Assembly: GCA_964017125.1 (NCBI GenBank)
Contig: OZ024908.1
Coordinates: forward strand, 65,325,993 to 65,389,992
Direction of reading: 5' to 3'
DNA from: Flabesymbios commensalis
Lineage: Eukaryota; Annelida; Polychaeta; Terebellida; Flabelligeridae
Length of the DNA stretch: 64,000 nucleotides
In this document: piece after piece, positions 20,737-31,719 of the stretch
How positions within the stretch are numbered: the first letter of the stretch is position 1
How the letters are laid out: each line of letters opens with the position of its first letter
Program-made: the position numbers and the translations under genes
The notes under the pieces: model-generated
Databases searched by the model: none
Told to the model about the DNA's origin: nothing
The model's input: only the letters and a program-made list of their open reading frames with translations

Positions 20737-20975
20737 CCCTTACAGCGCGGGGACCGGCTTTAGTCGTCAGAATCTAACGTCTGTAGACGTCAGATTCTGA
20801 CGACTAAAGTCGATCCCCGCACTGTAAAAGTAAAAAAAAATTCTAATGGCCTTAACCATATAACATAAGGTATTCAAATGAATCAGAAAGAGCTAACAAC
20901 GACATTTATGATGATTTCAAATTGATTCAAACCCTTTGGTCTCCAGGATTTATAAAAAAAATAATCCAGCGCTGT
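20737..20975 (-). mobile_element. TTAA MITE, family B
   Basis: Left terminus CCCTTACAGCGCGGGG after TCAA (decayed TTAA); right terminus CCAGCGCTGTAC, eroded. Palindrome at about 20742-20822 with apex GTC-TGTA-GAC. Confidence 0.8.
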
Positions 20976-21115
20976 ACAAAAATAGGTCGGGAATCTTAGC
21001 GAGCAATCAGCCAATAGGAGAAAAGCTTCCATAATACAAAAGTGAGGGTGGCGAATCACAACATACGAACGTGAAGCCTCGATCAGGCCAGTGCTCAGGC
21101 TGGCCCATGCTACCG

Positions 21116-21182
21116 CGAGAAGCCAAAATGCAGTGTCTGCTTGATCTATAAGTAAGCAGATACTACCTTTTGGCTTTTGTGC
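21116..21182. mobile_element. H hairpin
   Basis: GAAGCCAAAATGCAGTGTCTG / AAGTAAGCAGATACTACCTT then TTGGCTTTTGTGCA. Confidence 0.7.
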
Positions 21183-21319
21183 ATAACACAGCAAAAAACC
21201 TACAATAAACGTATAATTAGTCCTAAGCTGGACCTAACGTGTTCTAACGTGTTGTAGCCTACTTTGTCAGTTTATGGTCATGCGAATTCCCTGTGTCAAG
21301 TGTAATCATGCTACTTCCC

Positions 21320-21420
21320 AGACGAGACACCAGCATGTTCTCCACCAATGCCGGCTTAGTGTAGAAACAACATCTCAAACGTTGGCCCTACATTGAGCGG
21401 ACATTGTGCCAGGATCTGTC
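21320..21420. mobile_element. G-type fold-back, diverged
   Basis: AATGCCGGCTTAGTG, then TCTCAAACGTTGGCCCTACA: a G centre with mismatched arms. Confidence 0.45.
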
Positions 21421-21519
21421 ATCCCGGTGGTCAGTGATCATTGTTAGCCTATGCCGGACTCTGGCAGCTTTATCTCACCAGTCTGGGACTGTGGACCGAT
21501 ATCCACACTGCCCCACAAA

Positions 21520-21582
21520 GATAAAAGACAGTATCTGTTTACTTGTAAAGTACGCAGATACTGCCTGTTGGCTTTGCGTGCG
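21520..21582. mobile_element. H hairpin
   Basis: AAAAGACAGTATCTG / AAGTACGCAGATACTGCCTG then TTGGCTTTGCGTGCGA. Confidence 0.7.
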
Positions 21583-22197
21583 AATCAGTAGAGTGAGGGC
21601 CGCAATTGGAAATGTTCGATTTTTACCTCTGGACCCCGGTGACTGACTTATCCCTGCTGATCCGAGAGGGATTAATTATTCAAATCATGTCCGGCAATTT
21701 ATCACGCAAAAAAGCGACCGATGCTTTAAAACAGACTTTTTAGACAGATGACAAATCAGGCATCCTGCCTCTGGGGCGTTAAAATCTCATATGAACTCCG
21801 CGGTCGTTTTTCATTTTCATTAAAAGTCATGGGCAGGCGCTTGACAGAGTTCGGTGGGGCCGAGATGTACCCCATCCGGCGGGATCCGGTTCCGGCTAGA
21901 CGGAGTCCGGTTTTGCTGCAGAGATCTTCAGAGTACCATACTCATTAATTCACAGGCCGCAGCTGAGCAATTCATTTTGAGTAAATATTGCCCTTCGAGA
22001 CACGCCATTCCCATGGAGTCATTTCTGTGTCAGCTGTAATATTATAGTAGACTGTTTTTTTAGAACACCTAATTATAAAGTCAGGGTCACACTGAACCTG
22101 CATTCGCCAAGCGAAACTGAACGCCTGATATTCTTGGGATCTTATTCTTATAATAACCCTTGTATTGGCCAGGTTGGATAGAATGATCACCTTGGGT
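21583..22197. other. Spacer without recognised gene
   Basis: Open frames of 60-72 codons overlap here without domains or good splice context. Slightly GC-richer at 21790-21930. Confidence 0.4.
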
Positions 22198-22201
22198 TTA
22201 A

Positions 22202-22438
22202 CCCTTTAACCGCCGGTGCCGCATATATTCGGGTTATCATTTTTTATTAGAACATTAAGTACCACATTTTAAATATGTCAAAGTTAAAATGTGACATCAC
22301 ACAGCAAGATTTGAAAAGAGTTGATCTCCATTTTGTCAAATCTGAATAATTTTCACTCACTTGAAGTTGTGGATCGCGTCAGCGAGACACAATTTCAAGT
22401 GGGTGAAATTCAAATTGAATTATTTAGCGGTTAAAGGG
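22202..22438 (+). mobile_element. TTAA MITE, family A (good copy, 237 bp)
   Basis: Left TTAA 22198-22201, termini CCCTTTAACCGCC / GCGGTTAAAGGG. Hairpin at about 22356-22410: stem CACTTGAAGTTGTG, a GA/GA step, then TCGC-GTCA-GCGA. Near the left end it has CCGCATATATTCGGG. Confidence 0.88.
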
Positions 22439-22454
22439 TACACCTTTTTCCCGC

Positions 22455-22650
22455 TAAGACATCTTATTTAAACTGTCACCCAGTTGAAGTTGTGGGTAGC
22501 GGTGGGTAAAAATTACTGATATTTATTTGAATGTATTCATCATTGTCGTGTGATGCTGATAACCAGTTATTTTATATAAAACCTAAAGCGTCGTATTCGT
22601 CACTTTACAAAGGCGCAGATACGATCATTTAGCAACAAGGTGATAAGTAA
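22455..22650 (-). mobile_element. Family F remnant with shortened hairpin
   Basis: CCGCTAAGACATCTTATTT end, then a hairpin that has lost its centre and right arm (CACCCAGTTGAAGTTGTGGG followed directly by GCGGTGGGTAAAAATT), then F-type body. Confidence 0.5.
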
Positions 22651-22984
22651 AGTAATTATATTACCTCAGGGACACGTACAATTTTCTATGGGCGTGGGTA
22701 TATCTTGTATGTCAGATTTATTTGAGTTAGTTTTTGTCGTATTCTGTTTTCTAATTCTATTCTATTTTGTGCCTGTTACCATGGTTACACTACGTGAGAT
22801 GATGCACTTATAATGCCAATTTGTTGCTTGTGACAAATGTATCAAATTTCCAATTGAACAGTTATTTGCATACCGGACCTTTTTTAAAATAATCACTTCA
22901 GAATTGAGTGTTACTTGAGAGAGTTTATTTTTTGTGTCAATTGCAATTTAATTTCATAATAATAATTGATTTTTATAAATGCAA

Positions 22985-23117
22985 GACACGTGGTGACCGT
23001 CTTCATACGTCTAAAGACGTCATATTCTGACGTCTGACGTCCCAAGATTGTCACTGAATTAAGAAGTTGGTAGTGGCCGTCGATTGCTTACACAATAATT
23101 TGTCAGCGTTCTAAGGG
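22985..23117 (-). mobile_element. Family B remnant
   Basis: ACGTCTAAAGACGTCATATT palindrome remains and the end TCAGCGTTCTAAGGG, directly followed by TTAA 23118-23121 that also starts the next A element. Confidence 0.65.
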
Positions 23118-23121
23118 TTAA

Positions 23122-23280
23122 CCCTTTAACCGCCAAATTATTCAATTTGAATTTTCACCCACTTGAAGTTGTGTCTCGCTGACGCGATCCACAACTTCAA
23201 GTGAGTGAAAATTATTCAGATTTGCCAGAATGGAGGTCAACTCTTTTTTAAATCTTGCTGGTTGACGTCACATTTTATAT
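23122..23280 (-). mobile_element. Family A, cut by a B insertion at TTAA
   Basis: Left terminus CCCTTTAACCGCC and hairpin at about 23154-23210 are present. At TTAA 23281-23284, inside its ATTTTATATTTAAC stretch, a B element follows; the remainder of A is not found beyond B. Confidence 0.75.
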
Positions 23281-23284
23281 TTAA

Positions 23285-23495
23285 CCCTTACAGTGCGGGG
23301 ATCGACTTTAGTCGTCAGAATCTGACGTCTGTAGACGTCAGATTCTGACGACTAAAGTCGATCCCCGCACTGTAAAAGTATTTTTTTCATAATGGTCGTA
23401 AACCCTTATCATATGTATTCAAATGAATCGGAAAGAGCTGAAAATGCCATTTATGATGATATCAAATTGAAATAAACCATTTAAAGGTTAAAGGT
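23285..23495 (-). mobile_element. Family B within/after family A
   Basis: CCCTTACAGTGCGGGGATCG start, a nearly perfect palindrome to about 23367 (GTCGTCAGAATCTGACG arms, apex GTC-TGTA-GAC), body to AAATTGAAATAAACC; right terminus degraded. Confidence 0.78.
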
Positions 23496-24148
23496 TTAAA
23501 CTGTTCACAATGTGGAGCTTCTATATTTATAGATTTTTGGTGTGATACATCACACTCGGACAGAAGGCCCATCTTTACACAATGATGGTGATGAATGTCA
23601 CGGGCTTATTCATAATGCAGACTGTGGGGAGAAGAATGACCTGCCTCCAAATACGAGAATCTGAATTCATGTTGGAGCAATATTGCAGCACGGTTGTCTA
23701 ATAATAAACCAATAAAGTGGTCAGCGTAACTGCCATGCCATGCTGAGTTCTTAATAAAATACCACAGCCAATTTCTCTTCTAACCTGCATTAGTTTACCC
23801 CAATGTAGGCCTATAATGTGGATTACATCACAATAAATGTGCCTATTGCGACATTTGGAATAATTAGGTTGTCAGAACAGGGCCATGTAGATACAACACA
23901 ATCACGTGTTGCCCTTTTCATATAATTCACGTTATATGGGGTTTTCATATTTAAAAGCCACAAATTGTACTGCTTTTAACAGAGCCACATTATATGACAT
24001 TCACGCTTCATAATGCAGGTTGATCTTTTCATATATGCTAAATGTTGATGACACTAACAATTTCTGATGGTAGCAGTATAAGAGCGAAATTGTAAAGCTG
24101 GTCTCCGCACAATAGGCTTAACAGCGAGAAACGTAGGCGTTTCTTGGC
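23496..24148. other. Spacer without recognised feature
   Basis: Nothing recognised. Confidence 0.5.
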
Positions 24149-24149
24149 A

Positions 24150-24408
24150 TTAACCCTTTAACCGCCGGTGCCGCATATACTCGGGTTTAGAGACGAAATT
24201 CCTGATTTCTAATTATTGACAACCATGTCAAAAATAAGAAATAGGGGAATTTCGTCTCTATATCTAGCCTAACTTGTGAATGCGCAGCAGAAAAACTATA
24301 AAACTTTTGCAGCTCTAGGCTATGGACATGTTCACATTATATGGTTATATTAAGAAGCTAAAATAAAATCACCGATTTTTTGATGATTTTAGTCCTGGGC
24401 ATGTCCCT
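24150..24408. mobile_element. P element interrupting the left end of a family A copy
   Basis: 24150-24185 is only the left end of A (TTAACCCTTTAACCGCCGG, then GCATATACTCGGGTTT). P-type sequence then runs to GGACATGCCC-like inverse TCCTGGGCATGTCCCT and TTAA at 24409-24412. P copies share CTATGGACATGTTCACATTAT and AAATAAGAAATAGGGG; others are at 33829-34156 and 45515-45706. Confidence 0.65.
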
Positions 24409-24603
24409 TTAACGTGTTGTTATGCCTTTAAAATGTTTAAGCCAAATTTTGTCAATACTGATGTTTGTGTCATAACCTAGACTGAAAGACAGCCCTCTCA
24501 CACAGATGGACAGGTGACACTGCTGAAGGAGTGTAGTCATAACCATGATAACTGAGGCTTTTTAGACTGAGATCAGCAGGTTGCACAAGCATGTCATGTT
24601 TAA

Positions 24604-24834
24604 CCCTTGGGACACTGATGTCGACTACATTAGACATTCTCTGTTTTTGTTAAGACCCGTATAACCAGTCGTTAAAAATCAAATATGCTTCCAATCTTGA
24701 AACACTGATATATGTTAGGACTTAAATTTCACAAATTACACAAATTCTCAGTCACTTGAAGTTGTGGATCGCGGTAGCGAGACACAACTTCAAGTGAAGT
24801 AAAATTTAAATTTCTTAGCTCAGTGCTCTAAGGG
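24604..24834 (+). mobile_element. TTAA MITE, family E
   Basis: TTAA at 24600-24603 and 24835-24838; termini CCCTTGGGACACTGA / TCAGTGCTCTAAGGG, 231 bp. The only E copy in the window. The hairpin at about 24750-24803 has the same CACTTGAAGTTGTG stem as A and F, with apex TCGC-GGTA-GCGA, although termini and body differ from both. Confidence 0.85.
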
Positions 24835-24838
24835 TTAA

Positions 24839-25543
24839 CAAAACAAAATTGTATTACGAGCAACCGTGAACTTAGATCAGACATGGTCTTTTACATTCGG
24901 ACTTCGTCATTTGTGGGTTAGGCCCAACAAGCCACGTGGCGTGAAAAGATGTTCAATTAGCACTTTTTTGGTGAAGATCACCTGACACGTAATATTGCAT
25001 AAAACCTTTTTAAAGATAATTTTGCTAAAAAAAACATTTAATTATAATCCTCTTCATTAGTATTGTGACAAATTGACAAAAATCCCTGTATCGAAGTCTA
25101 ATTACACTTCAACAGATGTGACGATCGACACGAAATACACATATTAACACGCACACTGTACGCACATACTGCACGCTTTACACGTTCGTCATCCCCAGAA
25201 ATAAAAAAACTCCTCTATTTGAAGGCACTTGGAAGACAGTTGAAAGGAAGGTTAAAGTTGATTTTTTTTAATATTTTTGATTACATGAAACAAAAGAGGT
25301 TGAATTCAGTTTAAAAATAGAATAAAATAGAAGAAATATAAGAATATAGGAACAACAGAACTAAAATTCGTGAGGTACAAGTAAGAAGTAACATCTAAAC
25401 ATCACATCTCACGAAATAAAGTGATTATTTTCACCACTACGAAATGTGGGGTACTCAACCAAACAAAATAGAAAGGGCGTGAGAACAGGCTTCATATACA
25501 TAACATCCCGTGTACCATATAAGGATGCTAGGTACAGACCACT
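24839..25543. other. AT-rich spacer
   Basis: Nothing recognised. Confidence 0.5.
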
Positions 25544-25680
25544 GGACCCATCCCACTAAGAATCTTAAAGTTATGATAATCTTAACTTTATCTCAAGTTA
25601 AAAGACATCTTAACTTTTTAATAAAAAAAAGAAAAAAAAATCTGATAATCCTAATTTTAAGATTCTTATTGGTATGACCC
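25544..25680. mobile_element. M element, diverged copy
   Basis: GGACCCATCCCACTAAGAAT / inverted ATTCTTATTGGTATGACCC ends; inner arms partly replaced by an A-rich run. Confidence 0.6.
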
Positions 25681-26216
25681 TGAACTCCTCACAGTTACTG
25701 TGATACAAGTAAATTAGGATTGAAAATATTGTTGTTGTTATAATTCAAATATACACAAACACAAATGACACAAACTTAATTTAGTTTGTAGTTTTAAATA
25801 ATTTTATTAAATTACCCGACGTCCCTCGAGAACACTTGTAATAGCAAGTAAAAATTAATTCAGTGAAATTAAAACGTTTGATTTTACATGACAATTACGA
25901 CATAGCAATTTTAAAATATACAAAGTTGAATTATCTTTAATTGCAAAACATCTGGTAACAATTTGATATTTATATTAATGCACTAAAAAACATATATTTA
26001 TGTTAAGATTACATCAATCCCAAAAAAATAACGGTTGTTCAATTTAATCAATAAATTATTTGAATTGAATTGTTAGCAAAACTTACACATTATTGTGACC
26101 CGCCATGCGAGTAGGTACATCCTAGCGGTTGTGTTTCAAAAATTATTAATGACGCCATTAAAAATGAAATTTTAATGATTAGGGCCTACATAACTAATAA
26201 AAAAATAGCATATATC
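25681..26216. other. Very AT-rich spacer
   Basis: Nothing recognised. Confidence 0.5.
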
Positions 26217-26341
26217 AGATTATGACGTATAAAGACGATCCCCGCTCTGAAAGAATTATTTATAATGGCCGTAGATCCATAACACAGGTATTCAAATGAG
26301 CCAGAAAGAACACTAGCTATTAGACATTTATGACGATCTCA

Positions 26342-27009
26342 AATTGAATGGATTCGAGGTGAAGTGATCCAAGTCTAAAATTCGACTTTTTTCTTATTAT
26401 ATCATTTTGGGAAAGTTAAATATATAGGAAATAATATACTAAAATATCTAAGCTATTCGTTAAAAAATACAAGCCTTATCAATTAAGATATATTTTTCCA
26501 CTTTCAAAATTGATACTTTTCTTCAATGGTAAATTGATCCAAGTCTATCAGTTTATAGGGCCATTTTGACTTGGATCAGTTTACCTCTGAGATATACGGA
26601 AAATAGCAGTTGAAATGGTATAAAACATACCTTATATAGACCAGTCTATGATATACCAATCATTACCATTTTTTTACTGGAGCAAGATGATGAGACACTA
26701 GACAGTATTATACTAGATTGTGACTTTTATAAATAAATTTATATATTTAAATTACAAAAGGTTATTTATAAAATAAAATGAAATAAAAATTGCCAGAAAT
26801 GTTTTTCACGACATCAAGAACTAAATACATGCCAATAGAAATGAATATTAAACTCTAATACGTAACTTCCCATATGCCTGTAGTTATTGACGTAACGTTA
26901 AATTAAAAACAAAATATATAATTTTGTTAATTGATTTTAACTTTAAAACCTTCTATAGGAAAATGAGAAAATGCGGACTTGGATCACTTTACCCATAAGC
27001 CATTCAATT
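26342..27009. mobile_element. T element inserted in family B
   Basis: About 668 bp, inverted ends GTGAAGTGATCCAAGTC / GACTTGGATCACTTTAC. The same TGATCCAAGTC motif recurs as an internal inverted pair at about 26533-26580. Possible target duplication AATTGA. AT-rich, non-coding, class unknown. Confidence 0.65.
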
Positions 27010-27038
27010 GAAAAACCCCTCTATTTTCGGTAGTTTAA

Positions 27039-27253
27039 CCCTTTAACCGCCGGTTTTTCATTAGCACATTAAGTACCACATTTTAAACATGTTCAAGATA
27101 AAATGTGACACCAATCAGCAATATTTGAAAACAGTCGACCTCCATTTTGTCAAATCTGAATAATTTTCACTCACTTGAAGTTGTGGATCGCGTCAGCGAG
27201 ACACAACTCCAAGTGAGTGAAAATTCAGATTAAATAATTTGGCGGTTAAAGGG
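27039..27253 (+). mobile_element. TTAA MITE, family A, nested in family B
   Basis: TTAA 27035-27038 and 27254-27257; termini CCCTTTAACCGCC / GGCGGTTAAAGGG. Shortened near the left end (AT motif missing). Hairpin at about 27169-27222. Confidence 0.87.
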
Positions 27254-27283
27254 TTAAACAAAACTAATTCAGCGTAGTAAGGG

Positions 27284-29016
27284 TTAACTCTATGAGACAT
27301 GACTTGGTTAATAGTCGGGCACTCTACAATGTGTTTTCTGTTAGCCTCTCTTCCAGTTGTGTTAGCACCACCAGTAGGTTTGATAGTGCCCCAGATACCC
27401 CACATTAAAACACACCTCTACATTGTTATCTTTCTAGATAATAAATAAATGTAGTAATTAATTTGAAATGTCCTGCAAAATACTGTAGTGATTATCAGGC
27501 TGTAGCGTTCGTACGCCACTACGCACGTGTCTACACAGTGTATGGAGTGGTAAGGAATAATTTATTGTCAGGATTATATAGGGCCTAATCGGGATATATT
27601 AATATCTAGAGCATTCAAATTGCATCAAAATGCAGTATTTAATCTGTACTTGTGACCGGCTCTAAGTTTTATAAAAAACAGGTCCGTGAAATGTTGTTTA
27701 GGAGTAGCTAGCCCATTGGGAACACGACGTTGTTACGACGTTGAATCAACGTCATAGTTTTAGTTCTCGCACATTTTCATTCGGATGTTGATTTAATACG
27801 TATCTTCAACATTTCTGGCAGAAATCACACAATGACTCTGTTTCAATACGGCCTCATTAAAATAGTTCGTGCGCAGCCATTCAAGCACGAGATGTACCCG
27901 GTACCGCTTGAATGTTGGGCTATTAGCACATACCTTTGTGCAAGAAATTCTACTCTGATTGGCTGATATTCAGTGGACTAACATTCAGTGGATAATTCAC
28001 AAAACATGTCATCGTGACATAGGCTTACGCTTCAATTATTTTGCTAAACTAAACTAACTTCATCTGGTATTTAAGCTTACAATATGGTAATTGCAAACAC
28101 AATATAGACAATAATGTCTTAACATGGTTGATGTTGAAAATAAAATTGATTTAATATATTTAAGATTCATGTTGGAGGGGGGGGGGGGGTGTTATAAAAA
28201 GCTAGTCCATTGGCAAATGCTTAGTTAGTAAGTCTAATGTTTCTAGTTTGCTCTTCACATGAGACACATGGCCATAATGTAGTATTATAATAATGGCAAT
28301 GATATTAGCGTGCCAAACATAGCATGGGTGATCCGATTTGGCACAATAAAAAAATAATACACCATGAGTATTATTACTGTATTTGCTGTGTGAATGTATG
28401 TACATACAGAGACAGGTGATATTATACAGCTGATATTATAGGCCACCATAGTCGGAACGGTGATCACAAAAAAGTAAAAAGTCAGAAATGGGTCTTCATT
28501 CACCAGGGGAAGTCTCTCTTGTTGACCTGACATCATTAACAATTTCCGGTACATTGTGCATGCGTAAAAAGTAGGCAGCGGAAATTCGAATAGCAATCGG
28601 CCAATTCCAGAGGAGCTTCCAATGCCATTGGAGCCCGATACTAGTATCTGACCATTAGCAGGCGTTTACAGGCAGCCTTAGTTTGGACAAACTCCACAAT
28701 CACATAGTAGATAGACATGGCCATAGTTCAGCTACTGCTAACTCGGCGGACTAGACCCCCCCCCCCTCCCCCCCCCCCGTGACCCCCCCAGTAACTAATT
28801 GGGCCCAAAGTTATGGAGACCACCCTCCCCTCCAGCAAACGCGAGACGACAAAATAGGTTGAACATCTGGCGTTTTCTTCAGGATAGCCTCGTGACCTCC
28901 AATGAGCCGCTGTATTATGTCACCAGTTGATTTATGTCACCAGTTGCTGATGTGGAATACCTTACATATTCGACACAAAACAACACAATGAACAATAATT
29001 ATACAATGTCAGTGTA
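27284..29016. other. Spacer with half an R hairpin and G/C tracts
   Basis: About 27715-27765 is one arm of R (GGAACACGACGTTGTTACGA). A G tract lies at about 28177-28190, C tracts at about 28758-28790. A few GPCR-sized hydrophobic open frames (e.g. 28285-28596) lack receptor motifs. Confidence 0.45.
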
Positions 29017-29618
29017 TGATTTATTCGGGCTTATTCATCGAAGTTGGTGGTGACAATATGATTATAATTATTATTATTATATCACACTGTCTATGACAAA
29101 TGATGACAGCACACGACATAATCATTTAGTAATAATTGTGACTTATTGCACTAATCCACTGCTGTGGTAAATAGATCATGTTTATATCAATTTATCAAGT
29201 TTGTTGATTATATTTTAACAACTTTTGCATCGATTTTTTTGGACAAAAAAAGTGAGACACAAATCGTGTTTTCGTAATTCATCTTTGAGCTCTGACAATG
29301 CGGATTGAATGAATTGGAGATTAATGATTTATTCTGGCTTATTCATCGAAGTTAATTATATTATTATTATATTATACTGCCTATGACAAATGATGACATC
29401 ACACGACATATTCAGTCATAATTATGCTTAGATCTATTGTACTTTCTCCACAGCTGTGGTAAATTGATCATGTTTATATTAATCATGTTGGTGATTATAT
29501 TTAAAAAAAATTACATTGATTCTTGTAAAGAAATTAGGCAGAAATTTTGTTTTCGCAATTTATCTGTAGACTCAAAACAGACAATGCGGATTGAATGAGT
29601 TAGAGATTAAGGATTTAG
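29017..29618. repeat. Tandem duplication of about 300 bp, two units
   Basis: Units at about 29017-29327 and 29328-29618 share ATTCATCGAAGTT, CTATGACAAATGATGACA, CTGTGGTAAAT and GACAATGCGGATTGAATGA in the same order, with many substitutions and small indels, so the duplication is old. Confidence 0.8.
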
Positions 29619-29654
29619 GATGATGTAAGTAACAGCTATAACAAACTCACCATC

Positions 29655-29865
29655 ATCCCGCTAAGTTTATTTATTTAAATTGTCACCCACTTGAAGTTGT
29701 GCCTCGCTATCGCGATCCACAACATCAAGTGGGTGAAAATTACTGATATCTGTTTAATTTGAGACAAGACATTTAAAAATGTTGATGTGATAACGCTCAT
29801 TTCATTCCCGATAACTGTGATTTGGTCGGCAAATAAACAAATTTAAAACTATATTATAATGGATA
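29655..29865 (-). mobile_element. Family F copy
   Basis: CCCGCTAAGTTTATTTATT end, hairpin at about 29685-29738 (loop GATA on the minus strand), F body CCCGATAACTGTGATTTGG; right terminus lost. Confidence 0.65.
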
Positions 29866-29902
29866 AGTGTTAGCACCACTGCCAGCCAATTAGAACCAAG
29901 CA

Positions 29903-29992
29903 TATATCGTGCCCTTGGATAAGAACGGGTGTATCTGCACTTCACCAAGTGGCAGATACACCCTTTCATATTCAAGGAGACGCTTTACGATG
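29903..29992. mobile_element. J hairpin, copy 1
   Basis: ATATCGTGCCCTTGGATA ... TATTCAAGGAGACG outer arms and GGGTGTATCTGC / GGCAGATACACCC inner arms. Copy 2 at 41808-41893. Confidence 0.75.
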
Positions 29993-30106
29993 ACGACAGC
30001 AAGTGTGAAGAGCTCACAGCAAACAGGGAATCCATATAATTGACAGTCTGCATGAAATTGATTTATTTCAATACGTATCTTATGATCTTCTTAGTTATTG
30101 TCTCAG

Positions 30107-30250
30107 TGAAATTACAGAGGAAAACTACCCCCCCCCCCCCATGTAGATGTGCCCCTTAGAAACGTCACCAGGTGGTACTGAAATTACAGAGGAAAACTAC
30201 CCCCCCCCCCCATTTAGATGTGCCCCTTAGAAACGTCACCAGTTGGTACT
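30107..30250. repeat. 72-bp tandem duplication with C tracts
   Basis: Two near-identical units (30107-30178, 30179-30250), each with a run of about 12-13 C after GAGGAAAACTA. Only a few differences, so recent. Confidence 0.92.
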
Positions 30251-30667
30251 ATTAGATAACGTATATTACCTCTTCTTTGTAATTAATCAATATGTAACAA
30301 ATAAGCAAAGCTATACACCAGATGGGGCTTTCTTCAAGATGATCTATCACCTATGTTAGGAAAAAGGTTTGACACACATTCAGTCACGTAATAGTATGGG
30401 GTTATTGGAACAGGAGCATTTGACAAAAGATGCATACAAACCTGCAACAAAAATGGCGAAATATGACTTTGTCAGATAAGATAGAAGAATACTCTTTAAA
30501 TAAAAAAAACTGAAAAGCTCCCAGTAATCTCCATGTTGCCTATTTATTCGGTCAAGATGGCCGCCGTTTGCTGGAAAAAAATCGGCATACTAGAATTATT
30601 GTATTTTCAGAACCGTTCAGCATAAAATTATAAAATTTAATTTTAATACAAGAGGGTCATAATTTAT
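30251..30667. other. AT-rich spacer
   Basis: Nothing recognised. Confidence 0.5.
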
Positions 30668-31104
30668 ATATGTGACGTGCCACATCGGCACCCGACCTAT
30701 GTCGGAGCTTTAGATTTTGAGTTATGGCCATGTCTTGTTAAAATAACATTTTTTGGCTAATTTTCTTTTTTAACGTTGATCGAAAATAAAACTTCAAAGC
30801 AATATAAGTACATAATATTGAAGATACCCTAGTTTTATTTCTTATACAAAATTGATTTAATTTGAACTTTTTAAACCATTTGTCAATTAAATTTAAACTT
30901 TGTAGGTCATTTTCTCAACATGTTGCGATATTTTGGGCTTAAGTTTCCAAATCTTGTTTTATCGATGATTTCCTAAATAATTGAGATATATTTATAATTT
31001 TTGGTGAATTTGAAACCTGAGCGCTGGCTCTTCAAACGTCACTTACTAACTCATTTTCTATATTTTGCGAAATAGAACTGGTTTTGATATGGCACGTCAC
31101 ATAT
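30668..31104. mobile_element. U element, 437 bp with inverted ends
   Basis: ATATGTGACGTGCCA at the left and its inverse TGGCACGTCACATAT at the right, flanked by TA on both sides. AT-rich and non-coding. Single copy here; class unknown. Confidence 0.6.
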
Positions 31105-31719
31105 GTATATAAAAAAACAAAGATCTGTATAACATATTATTATGTATTTACCAGCATTAATACACGTTTACACCAACCATTAACAGTGCAACTGTTTACC
31201 AGTATTTTGTTGAACGTTTCGTGTTTGCCAGGTTGCTGTGCAACTATTCAATTACTGTGACCCAGATGTGCTGACATTGGAATTATACATCTCAACGATT
31301 TGTCGGCACGCATTCCTGATATAACTCTGAGAATGCACCCGAGAGGCTTGTCGACGTCAACAGGTTCTGGCGGCCAGCGAATGACCTTGCATGTTCCCTG
31401 ACAAAGAGTCAATTGTGTAGGCTTGGTGTTACAAAACCACATCACTATGAATGTATTTTTATTAATGTAGCAATATTTCGACAGGTGGAAGTCGAAACTA
31501 TGCCCTATTTTTTTAATTCCTCGATGCTTCGTTGTAATGCTAATGCCATACACAGGCATCGTGTGGGTCTACATATTTTCAGCTGCTGAAAATTTTATGG
31601 GTTCCGATACATGAGATGTTTTTTTGTATTCCCAACCGCTGTGTGAGCATGGCAAAGTGGGCGAATTGGTGAAGTTGAGATATGAAAAGCACTGCATTTT
31701 AGATGAATCGATCTTTTAG
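31105..31719. other. Spacer with one unassigned open frame
   Basis: A minus-strand frame at 31248-31559 contains CQGTCKVIRWPPEPVD and is less repeat-like than most, but has no recognisable domain. Outer-end fragment of G at about 31205-31232. Confidence 0.3.

Larger units (their letters stand above)
26217..27283 (-). mobile_element. Family B copy carrying two later insertions (T and A)
   Basis: B sequence runs 26217-26345 (palindrome side truncated), resumes as ATTGAAAAACCCCTCTATTTT after the T element, is split again by an A copy, and ends CAGCGTAGTAAGGG before TTAA 27284-27287. The three B pieces are in the order and orientation of a full B copy, so insertion into B is the simple reading. 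Confidence 0.75.

Noticed and set aside
28285-28596. Hydrophobic 103-codon frame as missing receptor exons
   Set aside because: No DRY-like, TM3 cysteine or splice-site pattern of the receptor family.
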